A stretch of DNA of 64,000 nucleotides from Norana najaformis (taxonomy: Eukaryota; Annelida; Clitellata; Crassiclitellata; Hormogastridae). Location: positions 11,615,184 through 11,679,183 of the forward strand of contig OZ029925.1 in NCBI GenBank assembly GCA_964023275.1, given 5' to 3'. The notes beneath the pieces were generated by a model. The model made no database searches. It was not told the DNA's origin and was given only the letters and a program-made list of their open reading frames with translations. Below, one piece after another: positions 38,000-48,959 of this stretch; positions within the stretch are counted from its first letter, which is position 1, and each line of letters opens with the position of its first letter. The translations under genes were made by a program, and so were the position numbers.

Positions 38000-39495
38000 A
38001 TATATGTATGTATATGTAACATTATATTGCTAGGTTTACACTAAAAATCTAAAAACCTTTTACAAAAACACAGGAGATGCTTCCTGATGTGGCGCTATAT
38101 ACGTATGTCAGTATATTACTCTGCAAACTTGCAATACATCACATTACAATACTGGCAACACACGTTATATAACGCTGACGTGTTATATAATTATCTAATC
38201 TCCACTTGCACGCAATATTGTACAAAAAGTGTTTAAAATCATTTTACTAATCGAAAAAATTAATCCTGATACATATAAAATTAAGTCAAAGCTGAATAAC
38301 TGTCGCAAGAAACAGGTATCTTTAAGACAACATTGTACACCCTCAAAACGCCCACACAACTTTTTTCTTTATAAACATCGTATTCCCTAGCCAAACTTAC
38401 CATAAAGAATGCGTATATTCTCCAAAACTTTTTAAACTCTACACACGTGACGTGGAAGTCTTTAACCCAATATTCTGAAAAACCGTTTCGATTTTCCCGC
38501 AATTTTTCGACAAATTCTAAGGAAAACTCGAGTTCTCTAGATCTGGGTCGACAGTGCACGAAGGTCTAGACTATCAAAAACCTATAATCTCGATCCGAAT
38601 CGATCCAACTCGATCTCTGGCCGGCCTCTGGTTTTTCTAATCCCTGATAAGGGGTCGTGCAAAGATGGGTCCGTAAACTGTCCTCCAGAATATAGCTATC
38701 TCTCATACAACTTGTGCGTAGAAGATTATTAACTACCACGCGAAATAAACTTACAAACCCTTAAATCAGAAAAACACCGTAAAAATCACAGGAACGAACA
38801 GGAATACTTCGGATTTTCGACGGGGTGTAGCAAAAAAGCACCTCCGTCCAGAATTCAGTCTCCCGCGAGCGTGCTGCGTGGATCCGGTTAGATCACTGTT
38901 CACGTAAATGTAAACAATTTTCCGTAGCGATACGCTCTGTCTGATTATTTTCTAACTTTCCATTAGATATATTAACATTAAATAAAGAAATAAAACTATG
39001 ATAAAAAGTAATCCCATTCAAACCGAGAACTGGAAAAATGTATGAAATGTACATTGAAATTCATCTGAATTTATAGGCATAGTAACGATTATTATTCACA
39101 AGATTGAAAATGTAAATACTGAATATCTGTTACAAGCATTATGAGTAAATATGCACTGTAAATATTTCTGGCGTAAGTTAGAAACTGGAACCCATCGTGA
39201 CCCAATTAAAACCCGAATTGTTGGGAGGTAAGATTATTTCTGAATACAAATTTGAAAACACACCACATTCAGCCTATCGCCGGATTTTACCTCTTCCATT
39301 CTCTGACGCTTTGAGATGCAATATGTAAACCGCATCCGGTGGCGTAAGACCCTCTAACTTAAGTACAAAATATTTTTAAAATTCGATTCAACCGGTTTGC
39401 TTACTGGTTTGTTTTGTTTATAATAATGTAATTCTATCCGCCAGCAGTCGTTTGCTAAAAAGGGAAATATTTTGTTGTTCTGTAAAAATCCCTAA

Positions 39496-39561
<66 letters not shown>

Positions 39562-39880
39562 TGTTGCTTTCAGGGGCACGTTTGCAGACCTCGGTGGGTT
39601 CGAGCACTATTAGTTCCAGAGGAACTTTTGCTCATATATTAATTGTTTATATCTGCGGGATTACATACATGTACTTCGGGTAAAAATATAATAATAATAC
39701 TAAATAACTTCCATGGCACGGGTTTCTAATGCTAAAGACAATAAATAGGCAAAGCATTAATAAAAATAATATAGTAAAAAAATTAATTCACTACAAAACA
39801 AGAATAGGGCTTATTAGAAACGGACAAGCTTTTACAGACTACAGTTTTACTTCTGGCTAAGTCTTGTAGCCAAGATGTAT
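38000..39880. other. A/T-rich, no supported gene
   Basis: A 92-codon frame at 38281-38559 (-) has no recognised resemblance. A ~65-bp (AAT)n microsatellite lies at 39497-39561. Nothing else stands out. Confidence 0.4.
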
Positions 39881-39883
39881 TTT

Positions 39884-40234
39884 TTAACCAGTTTGGTTGT
39901 CTTGAACTTGGCTGAAAACGCAACGTGATAACCTAATAGGCACCAATCTTTTCATACCCAGTGCGTTTAACCCTATTCTTGAAATGACGTATATACAGGC
40001 TGCATACGTCACGGCCGCTCCTCCAGCGCTCCATCCTATCAGCTGCTGAGGCTGGGGTCCTGCCCAAAAGCATCGTGATGCACTAAGCCAACCGCGCAAT
40101 CGGTATAGCTGTTCCACCCAATTGAGGAGACCCAAAACAAGGTCTGTGCCCAAATACCAAGCGATCGATAAAGCAATGCGCCGGATAGCGACGGGCACCA
40201 ATTTACTACCAGGAACGGCGTCGGTAAATGACAT
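39884..40234 (-). CDS. Candidate small membrane protein (116 aa)
   Basis: An intact ATG-to-TAA frame with GC content and codon variety well above its A/T-rich flanks. The residues suggest two hydrophobic segments: about 22-40 (ALSIAWYLGTDLVLGLLNWV) and about 70-90 (SAGGAAVTYAACIYVISRIG). Between them is a polar, Trp/Arg/Cys-containing loop. An acceptor-like CATCTTTATAG lies 6 nt before the ATG, so the frame may sit in a 3' exon. I recognise no family. It could be a single-exon gene, an exon of a larger - strand gene, or a chance frame. Confidence 0.42.
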   Translation of the reverse strand: MSFTDAVPGSKLVPVAIRRIALSIAWYLGTDLVLGLLNWVEQLYRLRGWLSASRCFWAGPQPQQLIGWSAGGAAVTYAACIYVISRIGLNALGMKRLVPIRLSRCVFSQVQDNQTG

Positions 40235-40439
40235 TGGGTGCTATAAAGATGAAATTTAGATAACCATTAATGAAAAACAATAGTAATAAACTAGCCAATA
40301 AAATACAACGAAAAACGACAACTTAGGTAAATTTATCGATATATTTAACTCTAATCTTAAAAGCAACGAAATTTAACGTCGTTGATAATGCTGTGATAAT
40401 GTTCCAGTTACAGAGGTCTTGGCTAAACGCCAACCGTTG

Positions 40440-41184
40440 ATCGTAATCGTAATCTTAACCTCGAAATTTCTACAGCGCCTAAGGAAAGCTAAGTCGCATT
40501 AACCAGGTTATTCACAGGCGCTCAGTCAAGACAGAATCGACAGGCATGTCAAGTAAGATTCGGTTCCAGGTCACGACCCGTGGTCCAGGCAGGTAGACAG
40601 TCTAGCGGCTACGGTAGATGGGCGGCAAGAGAGGGCAAAGGGAGAGGAGGAATCGGGTGCGTGATTTATGAAAAAAGGGTGTTTTCAGTTTCCATAAAAG
40701 ATCTACGCAGAGATTGCAAAAGGTGCCGCGTTGGTGTAGTCGTGTTCGTATACGATGGGTAATGCAACTATTGTAATTCGGGTGGAAGTTTATTCCAGAA
40801 GGGTGGAGCAGCTGGGGTTCTGGAGCTATTTACAAATTTAAGGAGGAGGTGGTGGAAGAGCGGAGATGTTTTCGGACGAAAGAGGCCTGGTTGAGCGGAG
40901 TGGTTGGATTGTAAAGAACTGACAAAGATAGGATCATAGGAAGGTGGTCGAGGATTCAGTGTGTGTTGTAGGTAAGTGATAGGACTTTGTACCCTACTCG
41001 TACTGGTATCTTGAGCCAGTGAAGAGATTTTAGAGCAGAAGCGATGTCGTAGTGTTTGGGGATTTTGGTGACAGCACGAGCGATGGATAGCTTGTATGGG
41101 GTTTATATGAGCGATGTCTATATTCAGAAACGGTTGTCTAGTCTCGATTGGACGCAAAAGTTGCATAGTTACACTATTTAGCAC
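40440..41184 (-). mobile_element. L2/CR1-like LINE 3' part, copy 3
   Basis: The - strand frame 41184-40768 ends AAPPFWNKLPPELQ, the same C-terminal RT-ORF motif as at 14995-15395. It is preceded by PSYDPIFVSSLQSNHSAQPG. The following ~300 bp match the LINE 3' UTR (TTATTCACAGGCGCTCAGTC, GATTCGGTTCCAGGTCA) down to AATCGTAATCGT...TTTCTACAGCGCC. It is 5'-truncated with a partly open ORF. Confidence 0.78.
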
Positions 41185-41776
41185 TTATCTTACGAAGAGT
41201 GTTGTGCCTTTTACCAATGTAATTAAAACCATAGATAAAAAATAAAATGTTAATAAAAAGAAATTTCCGACTCCAAAAGTTGCAACCTGGTTTTCGAAAA
41301 TGAAGTAACCCGACTTAACTGTTTATAAATACTTCCTTAATGAAATCAATCGCTTTAATCTGGTACCTGGTTACTGGGTTAGAAAACAACGTCACACAAG
41401 TCAGCGTATAATAATTATAACATCTCTTCGGAAGATGGCACCAATAAAATCTGTGTAACTATGAACTCGCTAGATGGCTACTAAAATATCTTTCACTGTT
41501 TTGTACTCATTATATTATTTAAGTTATAGGCCGGGTTGAAGCCGCACGGGCGGTTTGAAAAAACACGTAGACTTACATTTTAAACAGTTATTTGTTACTG
41601 TTGTGTAAATTCTACATTCTTGTAGTAAAATTCAATAATTAGAAGTTATCGATTGCTTACTTTCTTTTGTTGTTTACTTCTTTCCTTCTTTCTTTCGTCT
41701 TTCTTTCCTTATTTCTGAAGTTCAGTCTTTGTTGCTATCGTTCATTTCAGTTTGAGATACTGTTGATCCTCTAAAA

Positions 41777-42120
41777 GTCCATCCATCCATACATCCATCC
41801 ATCCATCCATCCATCCATCCATCCATCCATCCATCCATCCATCCATCCATCCATCCATCCATCCATCCATCCATCCATCCATCCATCCATCCATCCATCC
41901 ATCCATCCATCCATGCACCCATCCATGCATCCATGCATCCATGCATCCATGCATCCATGCATCCATGCATCCATGCATCCATGCATGCATGCATGCGTCC
42001 GTCCGTCCGTCCGTCCGTCCGTCCGTCCGTCCGTCCGTCCGTTCGTACGTACGTACGTACGTACATACATTCATACATACATACATACATCCATACATTC
42101 ATACGTACATACATGTATAC
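41777..42120. repeat. Compound tetranucleotide tract CATC-CATG-CGTC-CGTA-CATA
   Basis: About 30 units of CATC are followed by an alternating CATG/CATC block, pure CATG, about 11 units of CGTC, then CGTA and CATA units. Each step changes one base of the 4-bp unit. Long open frames on both strands (MDGW..., HPSIHP..., VRPSVRPS) are artefacts of this tract. Confidence 0.95.
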
Positions 42121-42728
42121 GTACATCTCTGCGTACGCTACTTCGAAGCCGACCCATCACGTCACGGCAACTGTTCATTCCCCTCCCCGTCTTAGCCAAT
42201 CAGGTGCTTGCACTGCTCTGTCCTCCTCCCTCCAAACGCCACCTAGCGAAAAAAGTCACTGAATTTGTCTTCATTTCGTCTCGCAATCGTTCGGATTGAT
42301 GTAGCTCCTGTATACTGCGTGCTACAGAAATACATAGAAGTAGGGTTATCTTGAAAGATGGAATGCCTCTGGTCTGCAGCCACTTTCGTTTTTATCGTCA
42401 TGGGTGAATAAATTAATATTTCTATTGATAGGATTGGATGAACCGAAGGAATGAAGTAAGAATGGGCGGATGAATGGAATGACATGGATGGATGGATGGA
42501 TTGAATGAATGGATGGAGTGGATGGGTGGATAATTCGATCGATCGATGACTCGATCAGCACACGGAGTTTGGATGGGCAGAACGATGGACTTATGGATCG
42601 ATGAAACGATGGGTGGAAAGTTGGAAGGACGGAGTATAGATGGATGGAGAGATGGATGGATGGATGGATGGAAGGATAGATGGATTGATGAATGGATAGA
42701 TGGATGATAGACGCGATTTTATTCACAG

Positions 42729-42951
42729 GACTTGACGCAGCAGTCGGATGGACGGAGGGAAGAAACGACATCGAGGAAGACAGCTGCTCCAGGATTCAGG
42801 AAAACGGCCGAACAAGAACCGAAAAAGAAGGACGAGGAGGAGGAGGAGGAGGAGGAGGAGGAGGAGGAGGAGGAGGAAGAAGAAGAAAAACGGGAACAAG
42901 AATTGTCAGCCGAAATCTGACAGACCTATCTGGAACCTGGGTCTCCGACGG
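42729..42951 (+). CDS. APCDD1: APCDD1 exon 1 (in window), with poly-Gly tract
   Basis: The acceptor is probably TTATTCACAG (42719-42728); a second CAG at 42738-42740 is possible. The donor is GACGG|GTCAGT (phase 2). The frame reads [11 protein letters not shown], a stretch of Gly from (GGA)n at about 42836-42878, then [19 protein letters not shown]. The Cys, the TRI and the GTWVS elements correspond to the start of the first APCDDC domain. Confidence 0.75.
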
Positions 42952-43996
42952 GTCAGTAAGAAGTTGCTGAGAGGCTCTTAAAAGACGTTATATAAATTCC
43001 TAGATACAAACATACAAACGTACATCATCATTATCATCATCATCATCATCGTCGTCGTCATCTTCGTCGTCATCATCATCATCATCGTCGTCGTCGTCAT
43101 CATCATCATTAATTTGTCAACCTTACGAGATACACGATATATCTGGTCCTTCCGTGTTAAGCGACTGACGATTTAAATGCCAAGAAATCTGCCCGATTTC
43201 GCAGCAGATACAGTATTTAAATTTACTTTAGAAATCGGTTTCTTATGTGAACAAAATAAGGCAACGTTCTATTGCGGCAGTCAGTGATCAAACAACTGTA
43301 TAGGTTTTTAAAATATTATGTTCGTATTCAGCAAATGTTTCAGTAAAAACTGTTCGGCTTTAAGTCTCAGTTGCTTTAATCTATTTCCATACTGTATGAA
43401 CTTGCTTTCATTTTGATTCATATAGACGTAGATATACAGATACACAGATATATACATACATACATACATACGTATATACATACGTACGTACATACACATA
43501 TACACACATACTTTATTTCATTATTATAGCTCCCTCGTGAGTCCTTTAAAGACGTTGTATAAATGTTGACTTGCATACAATATGATGCAATGCAATAATA
43601 TACAACAGAACGCAGTACTACATAATTCATGTTCAGTTACGTATACAGGACAATCTAACAATACAAAACAGTGCAATGCATACATGCAAGCAGTATAACA
43701 TTTGACAAGACAGTGCAGTGCGCATGCGTTGGCCGACATATTCAGAGTAGAAGAGACATGGTAGGAAATATGGTAAGGTCGTTTCCACCCAGAAGGGTTC
43801 CTCCGACCCACTGTGTCACAATTCCTGCGAATGGTACGGATGCATCGGACACCACGGTTATTCTCTGCTGGGGCCCTTCACGGAACCAGCACCCCCTCAC
43901 CGGCCTTCCCTTCCATCCGAAAGACCCCCGCAGGGAATAAGCGACGCCTGCGATTACGTGCTGCTAAAACTACGCGCGACTCATGGAAAGGAAACG

Positions 43997-44087
<91 letters not shown>

Positions 44088-44312
44088 GGACGGACGGACG
44101 GACGGACGGACGGACGGACGGACGGATGGACGAGAGTGAGGGCGGAAGAGAAAGAAAGAAAGGTAGGGAACTGGAGATGAAAGCAGGGAGACTGCAACAA
44201 AGAGAGAGAGAGAACGAGAGAGAGAGAACGAGAGAGAGAGAACGAGAGAGAGAGAACGAGAGAGAGAGAACGAGAGAGAGAGAACGAGAGAGAGAGAACG
44301 AGAGAGAGAGAA

Positions 44313-44379
<67 letters not shown>

Positions 44380-46931
44380 GAAAAGAAGAGGTAGACGGAA
44401 GGATGGACACTGTAACGTTGTGTGCACCTAGATATTGTATAGTGCCTAAAACGAACCTCTCTCAGACGCCGAGAACCGTTGTACGCGACTATAGTGGTTC
44501 CGAATGTCATCAGAAAATGGAGGCTCGAGATCAGATTACATTTGATTTGATTAAGAGACTTCGTTCCTATAAAGGTCGACTATTTCTGCTTGCGCTGGAG
44601 AAAATGTCAGCATTTCTCTTACCTTAAAACTCCCGGGCGTTTGACCTTTGACAGCTCTTCTGCTACGATAACCGCCTTTAACAAATAACAACTAACATTT
44701 CTTAACAAAATAACAGTTAACCTTCCTTAACAAATAGCAGAAACTTTCTTAATAAAAAAATACCTGTGTTTAAATCCAACAACTTGCACAACACCGCTAT
44801 ATATTTTTCTTCAGATGCGAGACTCGTCCAGGACCCGAATTTATGCTGCGCCAGTACAGCTTCACGGACGACGGCCAACGCTTCCATATGCGCCAGTTCT
44901 ACTATGCCACTCCTGACTGCTCCGAAGCTCTGTACGTCCTTGAAGCTAGAGGAAGCCTGACGCTCTACATGTCGAGTTCTTGGACGATTCCTGGTTCGAT
45001 GGAGATTGACCATGAGGTGAAATACGTCGCGGTGATGCCCTACACAGACCAAGCGCTGCAGGACTGGCGCCCGTGCCTCAGAGGGGTCGAGTTCAAGGCC
45101 AGGGAGTGGGTAGAGGTCGTGGGTTCGACCAGTGCGAGCGACAACGACGCGGCTAGCGAGAAACGTGATTAACATTATCGGTGTCGTCTCCATCGTAGTC
45201 GTCATGTTTTATCATTACTGTATTCATCACTGTTGCTTTCATTGTCACCAGCATTCCCATGTAAGGCGCCATACAAATGCCTCATCATACGAAAAGTAAT
45301 TCAGTTATTTAGATTCTGAGGGGGCGTTTGGCATCTTATCCGCAATTTCCAGATATTCCAAAACAGGCGCTATATAAGCATCTGAATGCACTAAATTCTT
45401 TAGATTTCGAGGAGGCGTTTGACATGGTATTTATGATTCTCAGGGGTTCCCTAAAAGGTGCTATATAAATGCCTCAATGCGTTAAATTCTTTAGATTTCG
45501 AGGAGGCGTTTGACAGCGTATCCTCCAGTTCAGGCGACTACTGCATCGAAGCCCTCGGCTTATCATTCAACGAACTGCAACTGAGCCGAGTCGAGGAGAC
45601 GGAGGATCTCGGAGTCCCAGGCGTCTTTGGCGATCAAGGCTCTGGGGGCCGGTGGCGAGGGACAGACGAACGACGGCTCTATCTGGGTGACGTCCATCCC
45701 GACCGGGACGAGAGGACTGGCTACCGACCGACGGCCTTCCAGGAGCCCCTGATCCAGTATGCAGAACAGGTGAGGATGCAGAGGGGTGTTGGAGGTTGGA
45801 GGGCAGAAGACAACAACAGGAAGCGATTTGTGGAGGGGAGGGAAAGGGAGTAATATCCCCGACCATGGTTTAGATTATCATTCCCTCTTTGGGAAGCATT
45901 TTCCACAGCCACCTGTCTCCCCCCCCCCCCACTGCTTCCAACCGCAATCGCACTTTGCAGAAAACAGAAATATAATAAGCGACTGATTTACTATAATAAA
46001 TAAATAAATAAATAGATGGATGAATAAATAATAAATAGATAAGCGAATAGTCATTCATTCACTCGCTCACCAATCAATAAAATAAAAATCAATCAATCAA
46101 CAAATCATTAATCAGTTTAACCGATCATTCAATTTCTGCGCATCGCTGCAGGCGCCCGGCTGCCGCCGCGAGTGTCACTTGGTCGCCAAGGCAACGGTAT
46201 TCCATCCTCCCCTCCTCCCCCGCCGTCGCTGGACGCAACTCCCACACGTGACCGGAACCTGGTCCAGCATTCGCTGCGAGTCTCGTCCCTTCGGTGCTTT
46301 CCTCGTTCGCCAGATGACCTTCGACCCGGATCATAATTTCGAGGAGCTATTCCACTACCACGTCGACCCCCTCTGCTCATCCGCACCCTCCTTTACCCTC
46401 CGTGCCGAGGGTCGTTACGAGATCGGCGATCCGTCCAAAATCCTACCAGGAGCCACAGACGTCGACTTCACGATCGTCCGAGTCAAGTTAACCCCGAGGA
46501 AGGTGCGCATACTGGACGCCCTGGCCGGCTGTGGACAGGGAGGGCGGCCGTGGGACCTGGACGAGGAGAGGGAGTTAGTTCCCGCGGGCTGCCCGGCCCT
46601 TGGAGTGACAGTCCCCAACACGGTACACGAGGTAGTGCGCGTGGAGCGACGCGACAATCGTCTGCTGCTACACGTGGGCCATTCATCGAGACCTCAATCC
46701 GGGAACGTGGCGACGCAGTACGACCGACCCACGTACTACTACCCGCCCCTCGAACGCTGCCGAAGGGGCCCTCGGCCGGCGAGGGTGGCTGTGCTGCCTG
46801 GGGCAAGGACTGGGAGACAGGTCGCCCCTCGGGTTGTGTTGTCTAGCTGCGCTCCGATTGGCTTCTGCATTTTGGCGCGATTTCTGTTGGTGACAATTGG
46901 TCTGGCGTCGAACGACCATCGCTTCCCGTGA
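42729..46931 (+). CDS. APCDD1: APCDD1 (Wnt/BMP inhibitor), four exons, 5' partial
   Basis: Exons 42729-42951, 44815-45122, 45534-45769 and 46152-46931 join in frame (about 515 residues to a TGA stop). APCDD1 is a secretory-pathway glycoprotein anchored by a C-terminal membrane segment that binds Wnt and LRP5 and dampens Wnt signalling. Its two repeated APCDDC domains are both visible. The first runs [25 protein letters not shown], then [10 protein letters not shown], with [11 protein letters not shown] and [12 protein letters not shown] near its end. The second runs [14 protein letters not shown], then [27 protein letters not shown] and [12 protein letters not shown] hydrophobic tail, [15 protein letters not shown], near the end would be the membrane anchor. 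The exon(s) with the signal peptide were not found. Exon 1 carries a GGA microsatellite read as poly-Gly. The gene converges on the EML gene. Confidence 0.88.
43020..43112. repeat. CAT/CGT trinucleotide microsatellite
   Basis: An interrupted (CATCAT)n/(CGTCGT)n tract in APCDD1 intron 1. It lies just downstream of an ACGTTATATAAATTCC tail motif at about 42985. Confidence 0.95.
43990..44390. repeat. (GACA)n-(GACG)n and (GAGAGAGAGAAC)n tracts
   Basis: About 90 bp of GACA pass into about 40 bp of GACG at 43998-44126. About 8 units of GAGAGAGAGAAC and plain (GA)n occupy 44200-44380. The DRQTDRQT and SLSLSLS open frames on the two strands are artefacts. Confidence 0.95.
44815..45122 (+). CDS. APCDD1: APCDD1 exon 2
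   Basis: Acceptor TTTTCTTCAG. It encodes [26 protein letters not shown] and [20 protein letters not shown], the core of the first APCDDC domain. The donor chosen, GTGG|GTTCGA, is weak but gives phase 1, as exon 3 needs. GTAGAG at 45110 is stronger in sequence but breaks the frame. Confidence 0.8.
45263..45533 (+). repeat. Tandem triplication of the APCDD1 exon-3 acceptor region
   Basis: Three ~90-bp units each contain a GGCGC(C/T)AT-AAATG-like motif, TTTAGATTTCGAGGAGGCGT TTGACA (or variants) and an acceptor-like end: TTTCCAG about 45353, TTCTCAG about 45439, AGTTCAG 45533. Spacing between the TTTAGATT cores is 92 and 90 bp. Confidence 0.85.
45534..45769 (+). CDS. APCDD1: APCDD1 exon 3
   Basis: Acceptor CCAGTTCAG, donor CAG|GTGAGG (phase 0). 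It encodes [31 protein letters not shown] and [16 protein letters not shown]. The acceptor is the last of three tandem copies of a ~90-bp unit. Confidence 0.85.
46152..46931 (+). CDS. APCDD1: APCDD1 last exon (second APCDDC domain, anchor)
   Basis: Acceptor CGCTGCAG, phase 0. It starts [11 protein letters not shown] and encodes the complete second APCDDC domain and a C-terminal hydrophobic segment; the TGA stop is at 46929-46931. Possible ATTAAA poly(A) signals follow at 47275-47280 and 47351-47356. Confidence 0.88.
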   Translation, partial: APGCRRECHLVAKATVFHPPLLPRRRWTQLPHVTGTWSSIRCESRPFGAFLVRQMTFDPDHNFEELFHYHVDPLCSSAPSFTLRAEGRYEIGDPSKILPGATDVDFTIVRVKLTPRKVRILDALAGCGQGGRPWDLDEERELVPAGCPALGVTVPNTVHEVVRVERRDNRLLLHVGHSSRPQSGNVATQYDRPTYYYPPLERCRRGPRPARVAVLPGARTGRQVAPRVVLSSCAPIGFCILARFLLVTIGLASNDHRFP

Positions 46932-47245
46932 CTCCACGCCGTCAGTGGACAGCGACGTCGGACGACTGACTGAATGAACAACACGAATCGATGTCACTAA
47001 CTCCTGAGGTCACTCAGTTTGCTAATGCACCTTTGTTAATTAAACTAATAATGCTTACGACGACAATAACGGTGGCGGTTGCACTGGAGACCAGAGAGAT
47101 GGATGTTCTAACGGAGTTTAAACAGCGGCTGACTAATGCAACCACGATCCAAAGACTCAAGCTGACTACCCAACGTGGGAACGCCATCTGCTTTTCCGGG
47201 ACCTTACTATGCTAAATTGGCATAAACACTAGACTGACATAAACT
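46932..47245. other. Probable APCDD1 3' UTR
   Basis: GC-moderate sequence after the APCDD1 stop without coding features. Its end is unknown; ATTAAA hexamers lie in the duplicated block that follows. Confidence 0.35.
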
Positions 47246-47247
47246 GA

Positions 47248-47395
47248 CTAATAATAATAATGACGATGATGATAATTAAAATGAAAAAATAATACATTTG
47301 GCCTGAACAACTGGCAAATAATAATAATGATGATGATGATAATAATAATAATTAAAATGAAAAAATTATAATACATTTGGCCTGAACAACTGGTG
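47248..47395 (+). repeat. Tandem duplication (~75 bp) with duplicated ATTAAA
   Basis: Two copies share AATAATAATGA, GATGATAAT(AAT), ATTAAAATGAAAAA and ATACATTTGGCCTGAACAAC TGG. The copies begin near 47250 and 47318 and differ mainly in the number of AAT/GAT units. Confidence 0.85.
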
Positions 47396-48054
47396 ATAAA
47401 ACAGATACCGCACATCATTTCTACTCCCATGCATTTCCACGACCATCCATCGCTTCAATGCAGTCATCTTTCAAGGCCCGTTCACACACTTGCGTACAAA
47501 CGAAGATTAGCCACTACAGACATTTTTTAAAAATCCTAGGATCCTTTAAATCTCGAGCTAAACAACAACATCGAAGAAGTCACTCATAATTTTTCCTTCC
47601 CTTTGAGTTTACGATCCTCTTGGTTTAAAAAAATAATACAAAACCACAAAAAATTCAAGTTTGAAGATGTTAAAACTGCTTAACTGCAAGATAATCGCAA
47701 AAATTTAAAAACGACATTTTTTCAGTTTAAAAATTGGAAGAGTTGTTTACAAGTACAGAAGGGTGAAATTTCAGAGACTGAAATCACAACACAAATCCAC
47801 TGACATAACTTATGGACACAATTAAAATATAAAATTCAAAATTATCGCCATTCAGAAAAAAAATGAAAAGAAGAAAACACTCCAATGCATTTAATTAATA
47901 AGGTCCAGAAAATGTTAAACCCCCACAGAAAATTATCCCTCAAGCGCTGGGTAAACGGAGTAAGCAGAGCAAGTCTTACTAGTCTTCAGTAGCTAAGTCT
48001 CTGATGTCAAGTAACGCCTCAAAATAAGGCGTGGGATTTCCGAACAAGTTACAT

Positions 48055-48310
48055 AATATTACTAGATATGTAATATATTATTAAATATATGTAATAATAT
48101 ATATTACATATATTTTATTCATAGATATCCATTTGATATGCATGAATATGTGTATATATATAGATATCCAAGATATGCATGTCTGCATATGTTGCTCTAA
48201 TAGCCAGATATTTACATATACCATGTATAAGCAGGACTTTGTGTATATATATATAACAAACTTATATATATATAACAAACGTATATATATATATATACAC
48301 ACACATCTAC
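48055..48310. repeat. AT-rich microsatellites
   Basis: (TA)n and ATATGTAATATAT tracts, with short direct repeats of TATATATATAACAAACTTAT near 48245-48290. No coding evidence. Confidence 0.85.
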
Positions 48311-48532
48311 ATTCCAATTTTGTACAAATATTTTGTGATGCATGTCGATGCATAAAGAATACATGTTATTAACTAAAATCCTTTCAAACTGTAGTTAACA
48401 AGCTGCATACTGAATTGCTTAAAGGCAGCAGACTCGGTTTCTTCAAGTGCAGAAAGGTGCAAAGACAAGCCAGCACCTGGATTCGAATCCTGGACGCAGA
48501 AGTGAAAGGCAAACAAATGAGCAATCTGCCAG

Positions 48533-48868
48533 CTAAAGGCGGATCCAGAAGTTTACAAGGGAGGGGGCAGTAGTGAGAAAGGCCACACTTCACCTTTTTT
48601 TTACCTTGCTCACAGTTTAGTTTTTCAGTTTGCCACATTTCTAATGAACCCTTTTAAAGTTTTCCACATTTATGATGACCTTTTTCAGTTCTAAAAACAA
48701 AATTTATGACCCTCTCTCAGTTTCCCAATTGTATCATTACCTTTAATTTCACAAGTTTGGTGGGGCCATGCACCACACTCAGTTTGTAGTTGGGAGAACT
48801 CGGTGGTGTGTGCACCCACAAATCTGATGAGGCATAGCCAGTTTGCCCCCTAGATCCGCCCTTGCTTG
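48533..48868. mobile_element. Candidate MITE with ~14-bp terminal inverted repeats
   Basis: The left end AAAGGCGGATCCAG (about 48535) and the reverse complement of the right end, AAGGGCGGATCTAG (about 48853-48866), are inverted matches. Both are followed inward by a GGGGGCA block. The ~335-bp interior has no ORF. Ends with GGGCGGATCCAG are typical of hAT-like non-autonomous elements. Target-site duplication was not clear. Confidence 0.55.
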
Positions 48869-48959
48869 CACTGTACCAGAAATCACGCCCTGCACGGTCT
48901 GATGCCGCGTTATCTTTTGTCGATTGCACATTCTTCTCCTTAAACTCAATGCAGCCCAC

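Noticed and set aside
41722-42299. Long frames of MDGW, HPSIHP and VRPS repeats on both strands
   Set aside because: By-products of the tetranucleotide tract; there is no start or splice context.
43878-44510. 210-residue Ser/Leu frame (-) and Asp-Arg-Gln-Thr frame (+)
   Set aside because: Translations of (GACA)n and (GA)n microsatellites in APCDD1 intron 1.
45110-45112. GTAGAG as the donor of APCDD1 exon 2
   Set aside because: It gives phase 0, which does not join to exon 3 in the conserved frame; the weaker GTTCGA at 45123 does.
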